64,000 bases of DNA from Pseudomonadota bacterium. Lineage in GTDB: Bacteria; Pseudomonadota; Alphaproteobacteria; Rhizobiales; Beijerinckiaceae. The stretch covers positions 41,771-105,770 of the forward strand of contig JAEWKH010000056.1 of assembly GCA_023386155.1 (NCBI GenBank), read 5' to 3'. Under the pieces are notes generated by a model that worked only from the letters and a program-made list of their open reading frames with translations, made no database searches and was not told the origin of the DNA. The stretch's first letter is position 1. The number at the start of each line of letters is the position of its first letter. Below are positions 33,792 to 42,621 of the stretch, one piece after another. The translations under genes and the position numbers were made by a program.

Positions 33792-36022
33792 ATTGCGACA
33801 TTCCTTCCTTTGCGAGGGCGTCCAGCCTGCACTGCTGCCATCATGAGATCGCGCCAGCGCTCGGTGTGGAGAGCGCAGTTGTACTGCCAGGCAATTCCAC
33901 GCATGTACTCGGCGTTGAGGGACATCGACTTCCGTTCCAGGTGGTAGAGTTCGACATCCGGGAGGTACGCGATCTTGCGCTCCGTCATGGTGATTTTGAG
34001 GCAAAGATCGCTGTCTTCATAATCTCCGACCACATAATCTTCCGTGAAGCCGCCAACGGCATCGAACACCGCCTTCGGTGTAACGACGCAGGCGCCTGTT
34101 ACAGCAGGAACAATGCGTTCCTCACAGGCTGGTGCGTAGTCGCGTGGCATGCCTTTGTGGAAGTGCTGGTTGAGCCAGTACCCACGGTGATCCTGAGAGA
34201 AGTACATGCCCGCATGCTGGATCGATCCATCTTCGAACAGGAGCTTCGGTCCGACGGCGCCTATCCGGCGGCGGCCGCTGAGACGCGCCGCCATTCGCTC
34301 GAGCCAACCAGGGGAGACGGGAATGACGTCGGAGTTGACGAGCGCCAGAATATCGCCTCGGGCGACGGAGGCTCCCGTATTGTTGGCCCGCGCGTACCCG
34401 CTGTTTCTTTCCATGATGACGAGGGTCACGGGCAGGCCATAGATGAGGTGGAGGCCGCCCAGCAGATGCTCAACCTCCTGCGCCTGCTCAGGCGAGTCGA
34501 GGACATAGATGAGTTCGGCGTTCGCCCGAAACCAGGAATCCGCGGCGAAGGCGGCGATCTGGAAACGAAGAAATTCCAAATTTCTGTAAAGCGGAATGAT
34601 CACCGAAACTTTCGGGCGCGCCAGAGGCGTTCCGATTGTCTGGATCGTGGGGCGGCCTATCCGCTCGCGTGCCCGCTCATGAAGGTTCGCGATGACGGGG
34701 CTCAGTATCCGCGTCAGGACGGATTGATCAACGTGATGGGCCGGAATGGACCGCAAGGCTGCGGCTCGCGCTGCGACGGGGTCGGCAGGCTGGATCGGCG
34801 GCACGAGCGGATGACGCGCCCCGGATTTGAGGCGCAGGTGAAAGCGCGGCTGCAGGATCTGTGCCGGGCCGGTCGTAGCGGGAGCAAGGACGGCAAAGCC
34901 CGTAGCCGATAGGCGCGATCCCTCCGCAGGTCCCGCGACTTCGACCGGAAACCTGAACAGGTCGGCCGTCAGATCCTTCGGATCGTCATCCTGCGCACTC
35001 ATCTCGATTCCTGCGAAGAGGCCGACAGGGTCGCGATACCAACCGGTCACCAGGGTCCCGACAGGAGTTGCAAGGGCGGAGACGATCTCGGACGATGGAG
35101 TGGTGAGGCTGCTTGAGATCCGACGCGGCCGCAAGGGTGAACGCAACTGCAGTTCGAGTGCATGGGCTTGTCCTGCCGCGGATCGCTCGGAAACCTCCAT
35201 CAGGACATGCTCTCGCAAGCCGGGCGCCGTTTGTGCCTGCTCGCGGAACCAGCGCTCCACCGATGGGAGAAGGGCATCCGCTTCGAACAGCCGCCGGACG
35301 GACAATCCCCTGGGACCGATCAGGACAAGAAGGGCGTCGTCAGAGATGATCTGCGACCGGTCGAGCAGGAGATGGACGATGTCCCGTCCATCTCTTCCGT
35401 GAGAGATTCTGTAGGGGCGCGCATGAACGCGGGTCAGTCCGTTCCGACCGAAGACGTATATGGCATCGACTTTGCCGAAACCCGATACAAGCGACGTTCT
35501 CGCCAGAATGAAGTCATTCCCGATGCGCGCCACGGGGACGACATGGCCAGGGGTTGGAGCGATCTGCGCGAGGAGGTCGCCTAGAATTCCAATGAAGGTC
35601 TTGTCCCGGTGAAGGTGGAACATTGCGCCCCACACATTGAACAGGGCCGAAACGAGCGCAACACAACCGTGCCTGTCGATCCCTTCAATAAGATCTTCGG
35701 CATTCACAGGAGCAATCGGCGCGTCGGAACCGATGGCAACGCTTGCTCTAAATCCAAGTGCCTGGATCGAAAGATCGACGACTGTCTCCCCTTCGACCGG
35801 GCGTTGAAAGCCCCAGTAATGGCGCGTCGCGCCGCCAGGCAAGGGAAGACGCAAGGATGCGAGGGGCCAAATATCCTCGCCTTCCGTTCTGATCGTGGGA
35901 GACGAGGCCCGTTCGGTCCGAGGCATATCCCAAGTCAGGAGAACCACGTTGCGTCCGAGAGATGTAGCTTTCGGAGGGGCAAGGTCTTCAGCCGATGATG
36001 CAAGCACGTCAAGCTGAGCCAT
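33788..36022 (-). CDS. GT2 family glycosyltransferase with large N-terminal region
   Basis: This is a 744-residue protein. The first 450 residues include beta-rich modules, one with LVTGWYRDPVG near residue 329, and no recognised enzyme domain. The C-terminal GT-A domain (about 490-735) starts with KVSVIIPLYRN, has the donor/metal segment LALVNSDVIP near residue 564 and the catalytic-base segment YEDSDLCLK near residue 669, so it should be active. ATG 36022 is used; the open frame continues to 36133 without a good ribosome site. It heads a coupled run (ATGA to the methyltransferase). It resembles rhamnosyl- or galactosyl-transferases of this type; the donor is unknown. Confidence 0.86.
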   Translation of the reverse strand: MAQLDVLASSAEDLAPPKATSLGRNVVLLTWDMPRTERASSPTIRTEGEDIWPLASLRLPLPGGATRHYWGFQRPVEGETVVDLSIQALGFRASVAIGSDAPIAPVNAEDLIEGIDRHGCVALVSALFNVWGAMFHLHRDKTFIGILGDLLAQIAPTPGHVVPVARIGNDFILARTSLVSGFGKVDAIYVFGRNGLTRVHARPYRISHGRDGRDIVHLLLDRSQIISDDALLVLIGPRGLSVRRLFEADALLPSVERWFREQAQTAPGLREHVLMEVSERSAAGQAHALELQLRSPLRPRRISSSLTTPSSEIVSALATPVGTLVTGWYRDPVGLFAGIEMSAQDDDPKDLTADLFRFPVEVAGPAEGSRLSATGFAVLAPATTGPAQILQPRFHLRLKSGARHPLVPPIQPADPVAARAAALRSIPAHHVDQSVLTRILSPVIANLHERARERIGRPTIQTIGTPLARPKVSVIIPLYRNLEFLRFQIAAFAADSWFRANAELIYVLDSPEQAQEVEHLLGGLHLIYGLPVTLVIMERNSGYARANNTGASVARGDILALVNSDVIPVSPGWLERMAARLSGRRRIGAVGPKLLFEDGSIQHAGMYFSQDHRGYWLNQHFHKGMPRDYAPACEERIVPAVTGACVVTPKAVFDAVGGFTEDYVVGDYEDSDLCLKITMTERKIAYLPDVELYHLERKSMSLNAEYMRGIAWQYNCALHTERWRDLMMAAVQAGRPRKGRNVAI

Positions 36023-36194
36023 CGCTATTGTGTCTCCACTCTTTCCTTGTTTTCTGACGGTGAACCGGTTCCACCTCGCCGAAACGCTCGCCTCCTTGAA
36101 GGTCATCTCGTTCGGCGGGCGCCAGCGCCGCACGATGCACTGGTGGGATACCGCAGAAATTTCCGCGGCACCCGTTCATGGTTCGGAAGGCAGG

Positions 36195-36935
36195 TCAATG
36201 AACCGAGAAGTAGTCGCTCGGATTGCTGTTGACGTCGTCGGCGTTCACATTGACGAGGGTAATCGTGTCGCCGTTGCCAAGGTCGACGATCGTGTTGCTG
36301 CCAACCTGATGGACGCGGCTCGCGAGGTCCTCTGCCGATGCAATGTCGGTTCCATTGATCCCCTTGGAGATCTGCAGGATGTCCTCACCGGCCTTGAAGT
36401 CGAGGACGACGTCGTTGCCGCCGCCGCCGCTGAACACGAAGGTGTCGCCACCCGCGCCGCCATGCAGCACGTCGTCGCCTGCTCCGCCGTCCAGGATGTC
36501 GGCGCCCGATCCACCGCGCAGGATGTCGCTGTCGGCTCCGCCCTGAAGGATGTCGTTGCCGGAGCCGCCTTCGAGAACGTCGCTGCCGTCGCCGCCGCGG
36601 AGGATGTCATTGCCATTGCCGCCGCGAAGATAGTCGTCTCCGGTGCCGCCGAGCAGGATGTCGTCGCTGTTGCCGCCGAACAGGATGTCATTCCCGCCGT
36701 CGCCCTGGATGACGTCGGCCCCGACACCGCCGAAGAGGACGTCGTCATCGGCGCCGCCGGAGATCCAATCGTCTCCGGACCCGCCGAAGATAACATCGGC
36801 ACCCGCTCCGCCAGAGAGCGCATCGCTGTCGCCGCCGCCGAGGATCAGGTCGTCACCGCCGTTTCCGAAGATCACATCTGCACCGGATGTGCCCTGCAAG
36901 AAATCGCTCGAGGCTCCACCACCAATAGTCGCCAT
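36195..36935 (-). CDS. RTX (hemolysin-type calcium-binding repeat) protein, probable type I secretion cargo
   Basis: This is a 246-residue acidic protein. Residues about 8-165 are roughly 15 nonapeptide repeats of the GGxGxDxLx type that fold as a calcium-binding beta-roll, beginning DFLQGTSGADVIFGNGGDD. The C-terminal 70 residues (FVFSGGGGNDVVLDFKAGED onward, ending DYFSVH) look like the usual type I secretion signal region. There is no N-terminal signal peptide and no catalytic domain. ATG 36935 has AGGA 8 bases upstream; the open frame extends to 37079 without such a site. The exporter genes lie immediately upstream on the same strand, supporting secretion through them. Confidence 0.9.
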   Translation of the reverse strand: MATIGGGASSDFLQGTSGADVIFGNGGDDLILGGGDSDALSGGAGADVIFGGSGDDWISGGADDDVLFGGVGADVIQGDGGNDILFGGNSDDILLGGTGDDYLRGGNGNDILRGGDGSDVLEGGSGNDILQGGADSDILRGGSGADILDGGAGDDVLHGGAGGDTFVFSGGGGNDVVLDFKAGEDILQISKGINGTDIASAEDLASRVHQVGSNTIVDLGNGDTITLVNVNADDVNSNPSDYFSVH

Positions 36936-37288
36936 GTCTCTCATCCTTGTTGTCAGAACCGGGCGAACTGCGACCACCCGGTTGCATATTCGAGCCAAAA
37001 TGAAGCGCCGTTTGCGCAAGGAGATTCCCGGGAGGGGGCATGCGCTGCGTGCTTCCCGGCAATCTTCTAAGTAAGGCACGGATTATTACTTGTAAATGCT
37101 AAAGTAGTATTTTCATGAATTCCTATTTTACTAATATATGGTCAGCAATATTGAACGTATGTTGATTAAATATATTTCTTGAATTGAGTTATTTTATTTT
37201 AAAATTCGAAACAAATCGCCAAAAGCGACAGCGCGACGACCCTTGGGCGTCGCGCTGTCAATCATCGAGCCAGAACAAGGAGTTCGCC
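36936..37288. other. Intergenic region between the RTX and HlyD genes, AT-rich
   Basis: These 353 bases include a strikingly AT-rich stretch at about 37075-37205, in sharp contrast to the GC-rich genes on both sides. It probably carries the RTX gene promoter and may bind an AT-rich-DNA regulator of the MucR/Ros kind. The exporter-operon terminator lies at 37221-37259. No gene is seen. Confidence 0.6.
37221..37259 (-). terminator. Intrinsic terminator of the type I exporter operon
   Basis: Perfect 12-base arms (37227-37238 GACAGCGCGACG and 37248-37259) with a 9-base loop are followed on the minus strand by a CTTTT run (37221-37225). It lies 30 bases beyond the hlyD-like stop codon. Confidence 0.8.
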
Positions 37289-38677
37289 CTATTCCTCCCG
37301 GAAGGCGCGATCGAAACTTTCCGTGATGGGTGCAAGCAGGTAGTCGATGGCGCGCCTGGGCTTGTTGATGATCAGAACCTCTGCCGGCATGCCGGGATAG
37401 AGAACCGTCTTGGAATTCGCCTCGAGGCTCTCCGGATTGATCTCGGCGCGTGCGACGAAATAGGCGTAATTGTTGCGGTCGTCCATCTGCTGGTCAGCCG
37501 AAAGATAGGTCAGCTTTCCCGCGAGCGGCGGCGTGCTGCGGCTGTTGTAGGCGGTCAGGCGAATCTGGACCGGAGCCCCGACGCGAACGGAATCGATATC
37601 CCTCAGGCCGATCTTCGCCTCGACGATCAAGGGCTCATTCTCCGGAACGATATCGAGGATCGGCTGGCCTGCAGCGATGACGCTTCCCACCGTATGGGAG
37701 CGGATATTCGTCACCACTCCACGCTCAGGCGAGACGACCTCGACCCGGCGCAGGACATCGGTTGCAGCGTCTATGCGCCCGAGCGTATCGGCCAGTTCGA
37801 GTTGAGCCGTTTGAATGTCCGATGCGACCTGTTGCTGGAAGTCGTTGCCGAGGGAAAGGATTTCGAGCTCCGCCGCGGCCTTGGCCTGCTCCGCCTTTGC
37901 CTTGCGGGATAGGAGTTCGCCCGCATCGCCCTGAAGCTGACTTTCGCGCGTCTGCATTTCTGTAAGGCGCGGACGCGGCGCGTAGCCCTTCTCGACAAGG
38001 CTTGCGATGGCCTTGAGTTCCCGGTCGAGCAATTCCGCTTGCCGGGTGTTCGCCTCGGTCTGGGCCTTCACGGCCTGAAGTTCTGCGATCTGCTGCTCAA
38101 TGGTCTTCCTCTGGATGTCGACGCGGCGTTCGAACATCTCGCGCCTTGCGTGGAAGAACTTTCTCTCGGCTTTCAGGATCTCTTCCGCTGTCGGTCCTCC
38201 AGACTGGAGCAGGTTGTCGGGAAAGCTGAGGTCGGGCAGGCCGGCCTGTTCGGCCCGCAGGCGCACGAGCCGCGCCTCCAGGCCGATCCGCTTGGAGCGC
38301 AGCTGCTCGAGTTCCGCCTTCGCCCGCGTGCCGTCGAGACGCAGCAGGGGCTGTCCCGCTTTCACGACCTCCCCCTCGTGGGCGAGCAGCATCTTGAGGA
38401 TGCCGCCTTCGAGATGGCTGATGGTCTTGCGCTTGGAATCGACCACGACGGTTGCCGTTGCAACCGCCGCGCTGTCGAGGTGAGCGGAGAACGCCCACGT
38501 CGTGAGGCCGCCCAGCCCCAGGAAGATCGTCGCCAAGCCGGCAATCACCGGGCCGCGATAGGAGGGCTCGCGCAGATCCCGTTGGCTGAACCTGTCTCGC
38601 GCGGGCTCGACGTTCATGGGCATGTAGGGCGCGGGTACGGGCGCAACCCGTTCCACCATGTTCGAACGCTTCTTCAT
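37289..38677 (-). CDS. HlyD family type I secretion periplasmic adaptor
   Basis: This is a 462-residue membrane fusion protein. A short cytoplasmic N-terminus is followed by one membrane helix (about residues 44-65, VIAGLATIFLGLGGLTTWAF). A lipoyl/barrel half-motif (SHLEGGILKMLLAHEGEVV), a long coiled-coil hairpin (about 130-300) and a second lipoyl half with the C-terminal PGMPAEVLI motif follow. It links the inner-membrane ABC exporter to an outer-membrane TolC-like channel, which is not in this window. ATGA overlap with the ABC gene indicates coupled translation. It probably exports the RTX protein encoded next. Confidence 0.93.
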   Translation of the reverse strand: MKKRSNMVERVAPVPAPYMPMNVEPARDRFSQRDLREPSYRGPVIAGLATIFLGLGGLTTWAFSAHLDSAAVATATVVVDSKRKTISHLEGGILKMLLAHEGEVVKAGQPLLRLDGTRAKAELEQLRSKRIGLEARLVRLRAEQAGLPDLSFPDNLLQSGGPTAEEILKAERKFFHARREMFERRVDIQRKTIEQQIAELQAVKAQTEANTRQAELLDRELKAIASLVEKGYAPRPRLTEMQTRESQLQGDAGELLSRKAKAEQAKAAAELEILSLGNDFQQQVASDIQTAQLELADTLGRIDAATDVLRRVEVVSPERGVVTNIRSHTVGSVIAAGQPILDIVPENEPLIVEAKIGLRDIDSVRVGAPVQIRLTAYNSRSTPPLAGKLTYLSADQQMDDRNNYAYFVARAEINPESLEANSKTVLYPGMPAEVLIINKPRRAIDYLLAPITESFDRAFREE

Positions 38678-40395
38678 GCGCTTCCTTTCACGGCCGCGAC
38701 CGGCTTCTCACCGGGAGTGATGGAGCTGACGACCGAGGTTCGCGGGCCGAACTGGCTGATTCTGCCTTCCTGCAACACCATGAGCTTGTCTGCCACCTGC
38801 ATGACGGAGGGGCGATGGGCAATCAGGATGATGATCGCCCCGTCGGCGCGCAGGCTCTCGATGGTGCGCACGAGCGCCCGTTCGCCGTCGGTGTCGAGAT
38901 TGGAATTCGGCTCGTCGAGCACGATCAGGCGCGGCCTGCCGTAGACCGCCCGCGCCAAGCCGATCCGCTGCCGCTGCCCGCCGGACAGAGCGTAGCCCCC
39001 GTCCCCCAGATGCGTATCGTATCCGAGGGGGAGGCGACCGATCATCTCATGAACATCGGCGAGCCGGGCGGCCTCCAGTACCAGCCGCGGATCGGAATCC
39101 CGCATTCGTGCAATGTTGTCGCGGATCGTTCCATCGATGAGCGAGACGCTCTGCGGCAAGTATCCGACCATGTCGCCGAACGAGCTGCGCTCCCAAAGAT
39201 AAACGTTGTTGCCATCGAGATAGACGCCCCCGGACGTAGGCTTGGTGACGCCGATCAGCGCGCGGGCCAGGGTTGACTTGCCGGCCGCCGATGGGCCGAC
39301 GATGCCGAGCACCTCGCCCGGCGACAGGGTGAACGTCAGCCCCTTGAGCACGGGCACGTCGAAGCCGGGCGGGGCATAGACCAGCCGGTCGACCGTCAGC
39401 TCGCCCTGGGTCCGCGGGGTCGGCTTGGTTTCGCGCTTGGGGGCCTGGTTCTCGATGAGATCGCCCACGTTCTTCCAGGCGGAGAGCGCGAGGACCCACT
39501 GCCTCCAACCATCGACCATCGAGTCGAAGGGCAGGAGCATGCGGCCCATGATGATGCTCGAGGCCACCATCGATCCAGGGCTCGCTTCCTGCCGGATCAC
39601 CAGGATTGCGCCGGTCGAAAGCACGGCAATCTGCATGGCATACCGGCAGGTGCGGGTGATGGATGCCATCGCGCGGCTCCGGCGGGTCACGCCGTCCAGG
39701 AGATCCTGCGTGTGCATTTGCGATTGACGCCATCGCTCCGAGAGAGCAGGCAGCATTCCCATGGCCTCGATCGCCTCCGCATGGCGGAGGGTGCCGCTGA
39801 TTTCACCAATATTCCTTACAGAAGACTCATTGGCGCGCTTCATGGCCCGGCGCGTCAGGAAATCCGACAGCAGGCTGAGGGAGATGATGATGACGGCCGA
39901 AATCAGCGCCACCAGGCCGTAGAGCCAATGAAGCGCGAACAGGACGGCAAGAAAGATGGGGGCCCAGAAGGCCTCCAGGGGAACGCTGATGGCGCTTCCG
40001 ACAATGAACGAACGTATGTCGTTAAGGTCGCGAATCGCCTGACTGGACTTCGAGATGCCCATTGTCACCGAGGCCGATATCGCGGCCTCCAGAATCGGGA
40101 GATTCAGCTTTCTGATCAGCTTGCTCGCCATGACCTGATAGGTGAGGGCGCGCACGTAATCGAGGATGCAATAGACTGTCAGGCCGATGGCGGAGACGAT
40201 GATCAGCATGATCAGCGTGTCCGTGCTCTGGCTGTTCACAACCCGGTCATGGACTTGCAGCATGAAGAGAGGAACCGTCAACTGAAGCACGTTGATGACG
40301 GCACTCAGAGCGGCGGCATAAACGACTCCGGTTGCAAACGCCTTGCGCGTCCGATGGATGATGGCGGCAGCTTCTGGATTGGCCGTTTTCTTCAT
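38674..40395 (-). CDS. Type I secretion ABC permease/ATPase (PrtD/HlyB-like)
   Basis: This is a 573-residue fused permease-ATPase. The N-terminal membrane domain (about residues 20-310) starts with AAALSAVINVLQLTVPLFML. The ATPase domain has Walker A GPSAAGKST, signature LSGGQRQRIGLARA and Walker B LIVLDEPNSNLD. There is no N-terminal C39 peptidase domain, so it is of the PrtD class that exports RTX proteins with C-terminal signals. ATG 40395 is used because GGAG lies upstream and the start fits family length; the open frame runs to 40602. It is the first gene of the exporter operon. Confidence 0.93.
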   Translation of the reverse strand: MKKTANPEAAAIIHRTRKAFATGVVYAAALSAVINVLQLTVPLFMLQVHDRVVNSQSTDTLIMLIIVSAIGLTVYCILDYVRALTYQVMASKLIRKLNLPILEAAISASVTMGISKSSQAIRDLNDIRSFIVGSAISVPLEAFWAPIFLAVLFALHWLYGLVALISAVIIISLSLLSDFLTRRAMKRANESSVRNIGEISGTLRHAEAIEAMGMLPALSERWRQSQMHTQDLLDGVTRRSRAMASITRTCRYAMQIAVLSTGAILVIRQEASPGSMVASSIIMGRMLLPFDSMVDGWRQWVLALSAWKNVGDLIENQAPKRETKPTPRTQGELTVDRLVYAPPGFDVPVLKGLTFTLSPGEVLGIVGPSAAGKSTLARALIGVTKPTSGGVYLDGNNVYLWERSSFGDMVGYLPQSVSLIDGTIRDNIARMRDSDPRLVLEAARLADVHEMIGRLPLGYDTHLGDGGYALSGGQRQRIGLARAVYGRPRLIVLDEPNSNLDTDGERALVRTIESLRADGAIIILIAHRPSVMQVADKLMVLQEGRISQFGPRTSVVSSITPGEKPVAAVKGSA

Positions 40396-40663
40396 ACGGG
40401 AATGGCTCCAAAAGAGGCAATGGTGCGGCAGATCTAATTTTTGCCTAAAAGTTATTCGAAGGGATTTATGAAACACAGATGGTAGGACGTCTACCCACAA
40501 AGTATGATTCGACGAACAATAAAAAATTCTCTGGCAGAGGAAACAACAATAAGGGTTCTTAGTTTTATCCGGTTTACTTGCCGGATAAGCTGTCAGCGCC
40601 AAGGGAACTCATAAATTAGTTCAAATTTCGAACTAATTTATTTCATGGATAACGGGGTACAGC
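40396..40663. promoter_or_regulatory. AT-rich divergent promoter region, exporter operon and MarR gene
   Basis: This 268-base divergent region is AT-rich compared with its neighbours, especially at 40430-40530 and 40605-40645. It holds a strong palindrome at 40611-40641, just upstream of the MarR gene. Promoter boxes were not assigned. Confidence 0.6.
40611..40641. promoter_or_regulatory. Long palindrome, candidate MarR operator
   Basis: Perfect 12-base arms (40611-40622 ATAAATTAGTTC and 40630-40641 GAACTAATTTAT) are separated by 7 bases. The position 22 bases before the MarR start fits autoregulation. Confidence 0.7.
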
Positions 40664-41278
40664 ATGCAAAATATATCGAATTCCTTGCCTTGGATTGTTG
40701 CGCAAGATGAGCCGGAGAGCAATCTGCATGCTACGCTGCAGGCCTTGTATCGCCGAGGCGACGAGCCCATGAGCCGGCCGGAAGGCCCTGTGCAGACTCA
40801 GGCGGAGCCGGCAGGCATCAGTCATATCGAGGTCGTGCGTGTGATCGAGAGATTGCATCGGCGTTCGCTCGATCTCGTGCGGGCGGATCTGATCGAAGCC
40901 GGCATCGATGACCTCAGCCCGTCACAGGTGATGATGCTGTTCACGATCGGGTCGAGCGAGCTTTCGGTTCGCGACCTGATCGAGCGTGGTTACTATCTCG
41001 GATCTAACGCGTCCTACAGCCTTAAGCGGCTTGTGGAGGCCGAGTATGTCATTCGCACCGCCTCGGAGCGGGATCGCAGGTCCGCCCGCATCAGGCTGTC
41101 CGACAAGGGGCGTGAGCTGTGCGACATGATCAGGCGGAACGACAAGGCGTATCAGCAGCTCGTCTCGCGCGATGAAGCGGAAATGCGCGATCTCGAGACC
41201 ACGTTCCGGACCCTCAGGCGCATTGAACAGGCGTGGAGCAATGCCGTTCGCTATCGAGGCGCGGCGTCAGATGAATGA
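40664..41278 (+). CDS. MarR family transcriptional regulator (LdtR-like)
   Basis: This is a 204-residue winged-helix regulator, longer than the usual 150 because of an N-terminal extension of about 55 residues. The DNA-binding part contains LSVRDLIERGYYLGSNASYS and the wing ERDRRSARIRLSDKG. The conserved LSPSQVMMLFTIG block resembles LdtR-type MarR proteins of Hyphomicrobiales, which control L,D-transpeptidase and stress genes; I make that comparison from memory. It is divergent from the type I exporter and has a large palindrome in front, so it may regulate itself and the exporter. Confidence 0.88.
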   Translation: MQNISNSLPWIVAQDEPESNLHATLQALYRRGDEPMSRPEGPVQTQAEPAGISHIEVVRVIERLHRRSLDLVRADLIEAGIDDLSPSQVMMLFTIGSSELSVRDLIERGYYLGSNASYSLKRLVEAEYVIRTASERDRRSARIRLSDKGRELCDMIRRNDKAYQQLVSRDEAEMRDLETTFRTLRRIEQAWSNAVRYRGAASDE

Positions 41279-41443
41279 CCCGATCGCTTGGGCCGATCTT
41301 CTCCCTGGCTCAGGCTGAAACTCTCCATGTCGTGTGGCAAGCCGGCTTCGTGCGGTCGCGTGGCGGCACGACACCGGAGCCGCCTGGGTCAAGCGTCCTG
41401 CAACGAATGCAGGCGATGAACGCTGCAAAGGATTGAACCTGAG

Positions 41444-42133
41444 ATGCTGCAAGAGGTGACAGGGGCCGGGCCGGTTTCCATCCGGAACTCGGACCATCTC
41501 ATTTTCGAGCCCGATTCCGATTCCAAAAGGCTCCTGATCGTTTTTGCCTATATCAACCAGCAGCTTGGGACGCGCTCGCATTCGAGCTTCCTGCGCAATG
41601 TCGACTGCAAGAAGCTTTTCCTGAATCCCGGCGTGAACGAATGGTACCAGAGCGGGGTTCCGGACGTGTCGTCCTCCTATTCGGGGCTCCTCGCATTCCT
41701 TCAGGACGTGAGATCGAAGTTCGCGGACCACGAAGTCCTGTGCCTCGGGCATTCGATGGGCGGCTTTCCGGCCCTGGGCATCGGTGTCGCCATGGGAGCC
41801 GACCGCATCCTGGCGTCTGCTCCGGAATATGTCCTGAACATGCCGGGCAGCCTGAGCATTCGGCACTTGCAGGATCGGCGGCTCGAGTGCGGAGACCTGA
41901 CGCAGGTTCTTTCCGCCAATTCCAAGAGCGCGATCACGGTCCTGGTCGGAAGGCAGAACGCATTCGACATGGACATGGCTCGCCGGTTGGGCGGGTTCCC
42001 GCATACCGACGTCATCGAGCTGGAAACGGGACACAACACGTTTCCCTATCTGAAGGATGTCGGCAGGCTCGGGGCAACGCTCGAGGCCTTCGTCGAAGGC
42101 CGGGATATCCGGAGCGTCGTCTCCGGAGTATGA
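41444..42133 (+). CDS. Alpha/beta-hydrolase fold protein
   Basis: This is a 229-residue cytoplasmic protein. The nucleophile elbow GHSMGGFPALG has Ser104. A possible acid is in the VLVGRQNAFDMD segment, and the catalytic His is likely in LETGHNTFPYL near the C-terminus. Together these make a plausible triad. The N-terminal RLLIVFAYINQQ strand fits the fold. Similar small hydrolases occur near surface-polysaccharide and secretion genes, but the substrate is unknown. It stands alone between the two MarR genes, with 165 bases upstream. Confidence 0.75.
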   Translation: MLQEVTGAGPVSIRNSDHLIFEPDSDSKRLLIVFAYINQQLGTRSHSSFLRNVDCKKLFLNPGVNEWYQSGVPDVSSSYSGLLAFLQDVRSKFADHEVLCLGHSMGGFPALGIGVAMGADRILASAPEYVLNMPGSLSIRHLQDRRLECGDLTQVLSANSKSAITVLVGRQNAFDMDMARRLGGFPHTDVIELETGHNTFPYLKDVGRLGATLEAFVEGRDIRSVVSGV

Positions 42134-42164
42134 TGCAAAGGTCGAGCGCCTCGCCTGGCCGACA

Positions 42165-42599
42165 TCAACGAACGCCGAAAATATGCTCAAGCCGTTCCAA
42201 CGCGGCGAGGAGCGGCATGGCCTGGGGGCCGAACTCCTCCAGGATGCGGCGCTCGAATGCCAGCGCCTTCGGGACGATGTCCCGGTAAGCCTTCCGGCCA
42301 AGCGCCGTCAGGGTCAGGATCTCCTCCCGCCGGTCCTCCTCGCTCTCGCGGCGCTTGAGCCAGCGCCGCTCCTCGAGGGCCCGCACGGCCCGGCTGACTT
42401 TCGTCTTGTGCATAGCCGAGTGCCGGCCGATCTGCTTGGCGCTCAGCGCCTCGAACTGGCCCAACGTCGCCAGTACCCGCCATTCCGGAATCGTGAGGTC
42501 GTGGTGCGGGCCGTAGACGGTTCGGAAGTCCTGCGAGACCGCCGCGGCGATGCGGTTGAGCCTGTAGGGCAGGAAGGTTTCCAGCTGGAGCTTGCTCAT
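42165..42599 (-). CDS. MarR family regulator of the homogentisate genes
   Basis: This is a 144-residue MarR protein. The winged helix has LSAKQIGRHSAMHKTKVSRA and the wing EEDRREEILTLTALG. It is divergent from hmgA, with an 8-base-arm inverted repeat in the gap, so it is the likely repressor of hmgA-fahA (role similar to HmgR). ATG 42599 is chosen because a start at 42641 would lie within the operator; 42599 has no clear ribosome site and may be leaderless. Homogentisate or a related aromatic acid may be the inducer, inferred from context. Confidence 0.87.
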   Translation of the reverse strand: MSKLQLETFLPYRLNRIAAAVSQDFRTVYGPHHDLTIPEWRVLATLGQFEALSAKQIGRHSAMHKTKVSRAVRALEERRWLKRRESEEDRREEILTLTALGRKAYRDIVPKALAFERRILEEFGPQAMPLLAALERLEHIFGVR

Positions 42600-42621
42600 C
42601 AGGTTGTTAGTTACAAAATGA

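Noticed and set aside
36151..36168. Imperfect palindrome CCGCAGAAATTTCCGCGG after the RTX gene
   Set aside because: One mismatch pair, no T run and no clear promoter context; too weak to call a terminator or operator.
36030..37070. 346-residue plus-strand open frame rich in Val/Ala/Asp
   Set aside because: It is the antisense reading of the RTX nonapeptide repeats; the apparent repeats are a reflection of the true gene.
41267..42301. 344-residue minus-strand open frame
   Set aside because: It lies opposite the alpha/beta hydrolase (41444-42133) with its GHSMGG motif and part of the MarR gene; it has no recognisable domain and looks like a GC-rich shadow.
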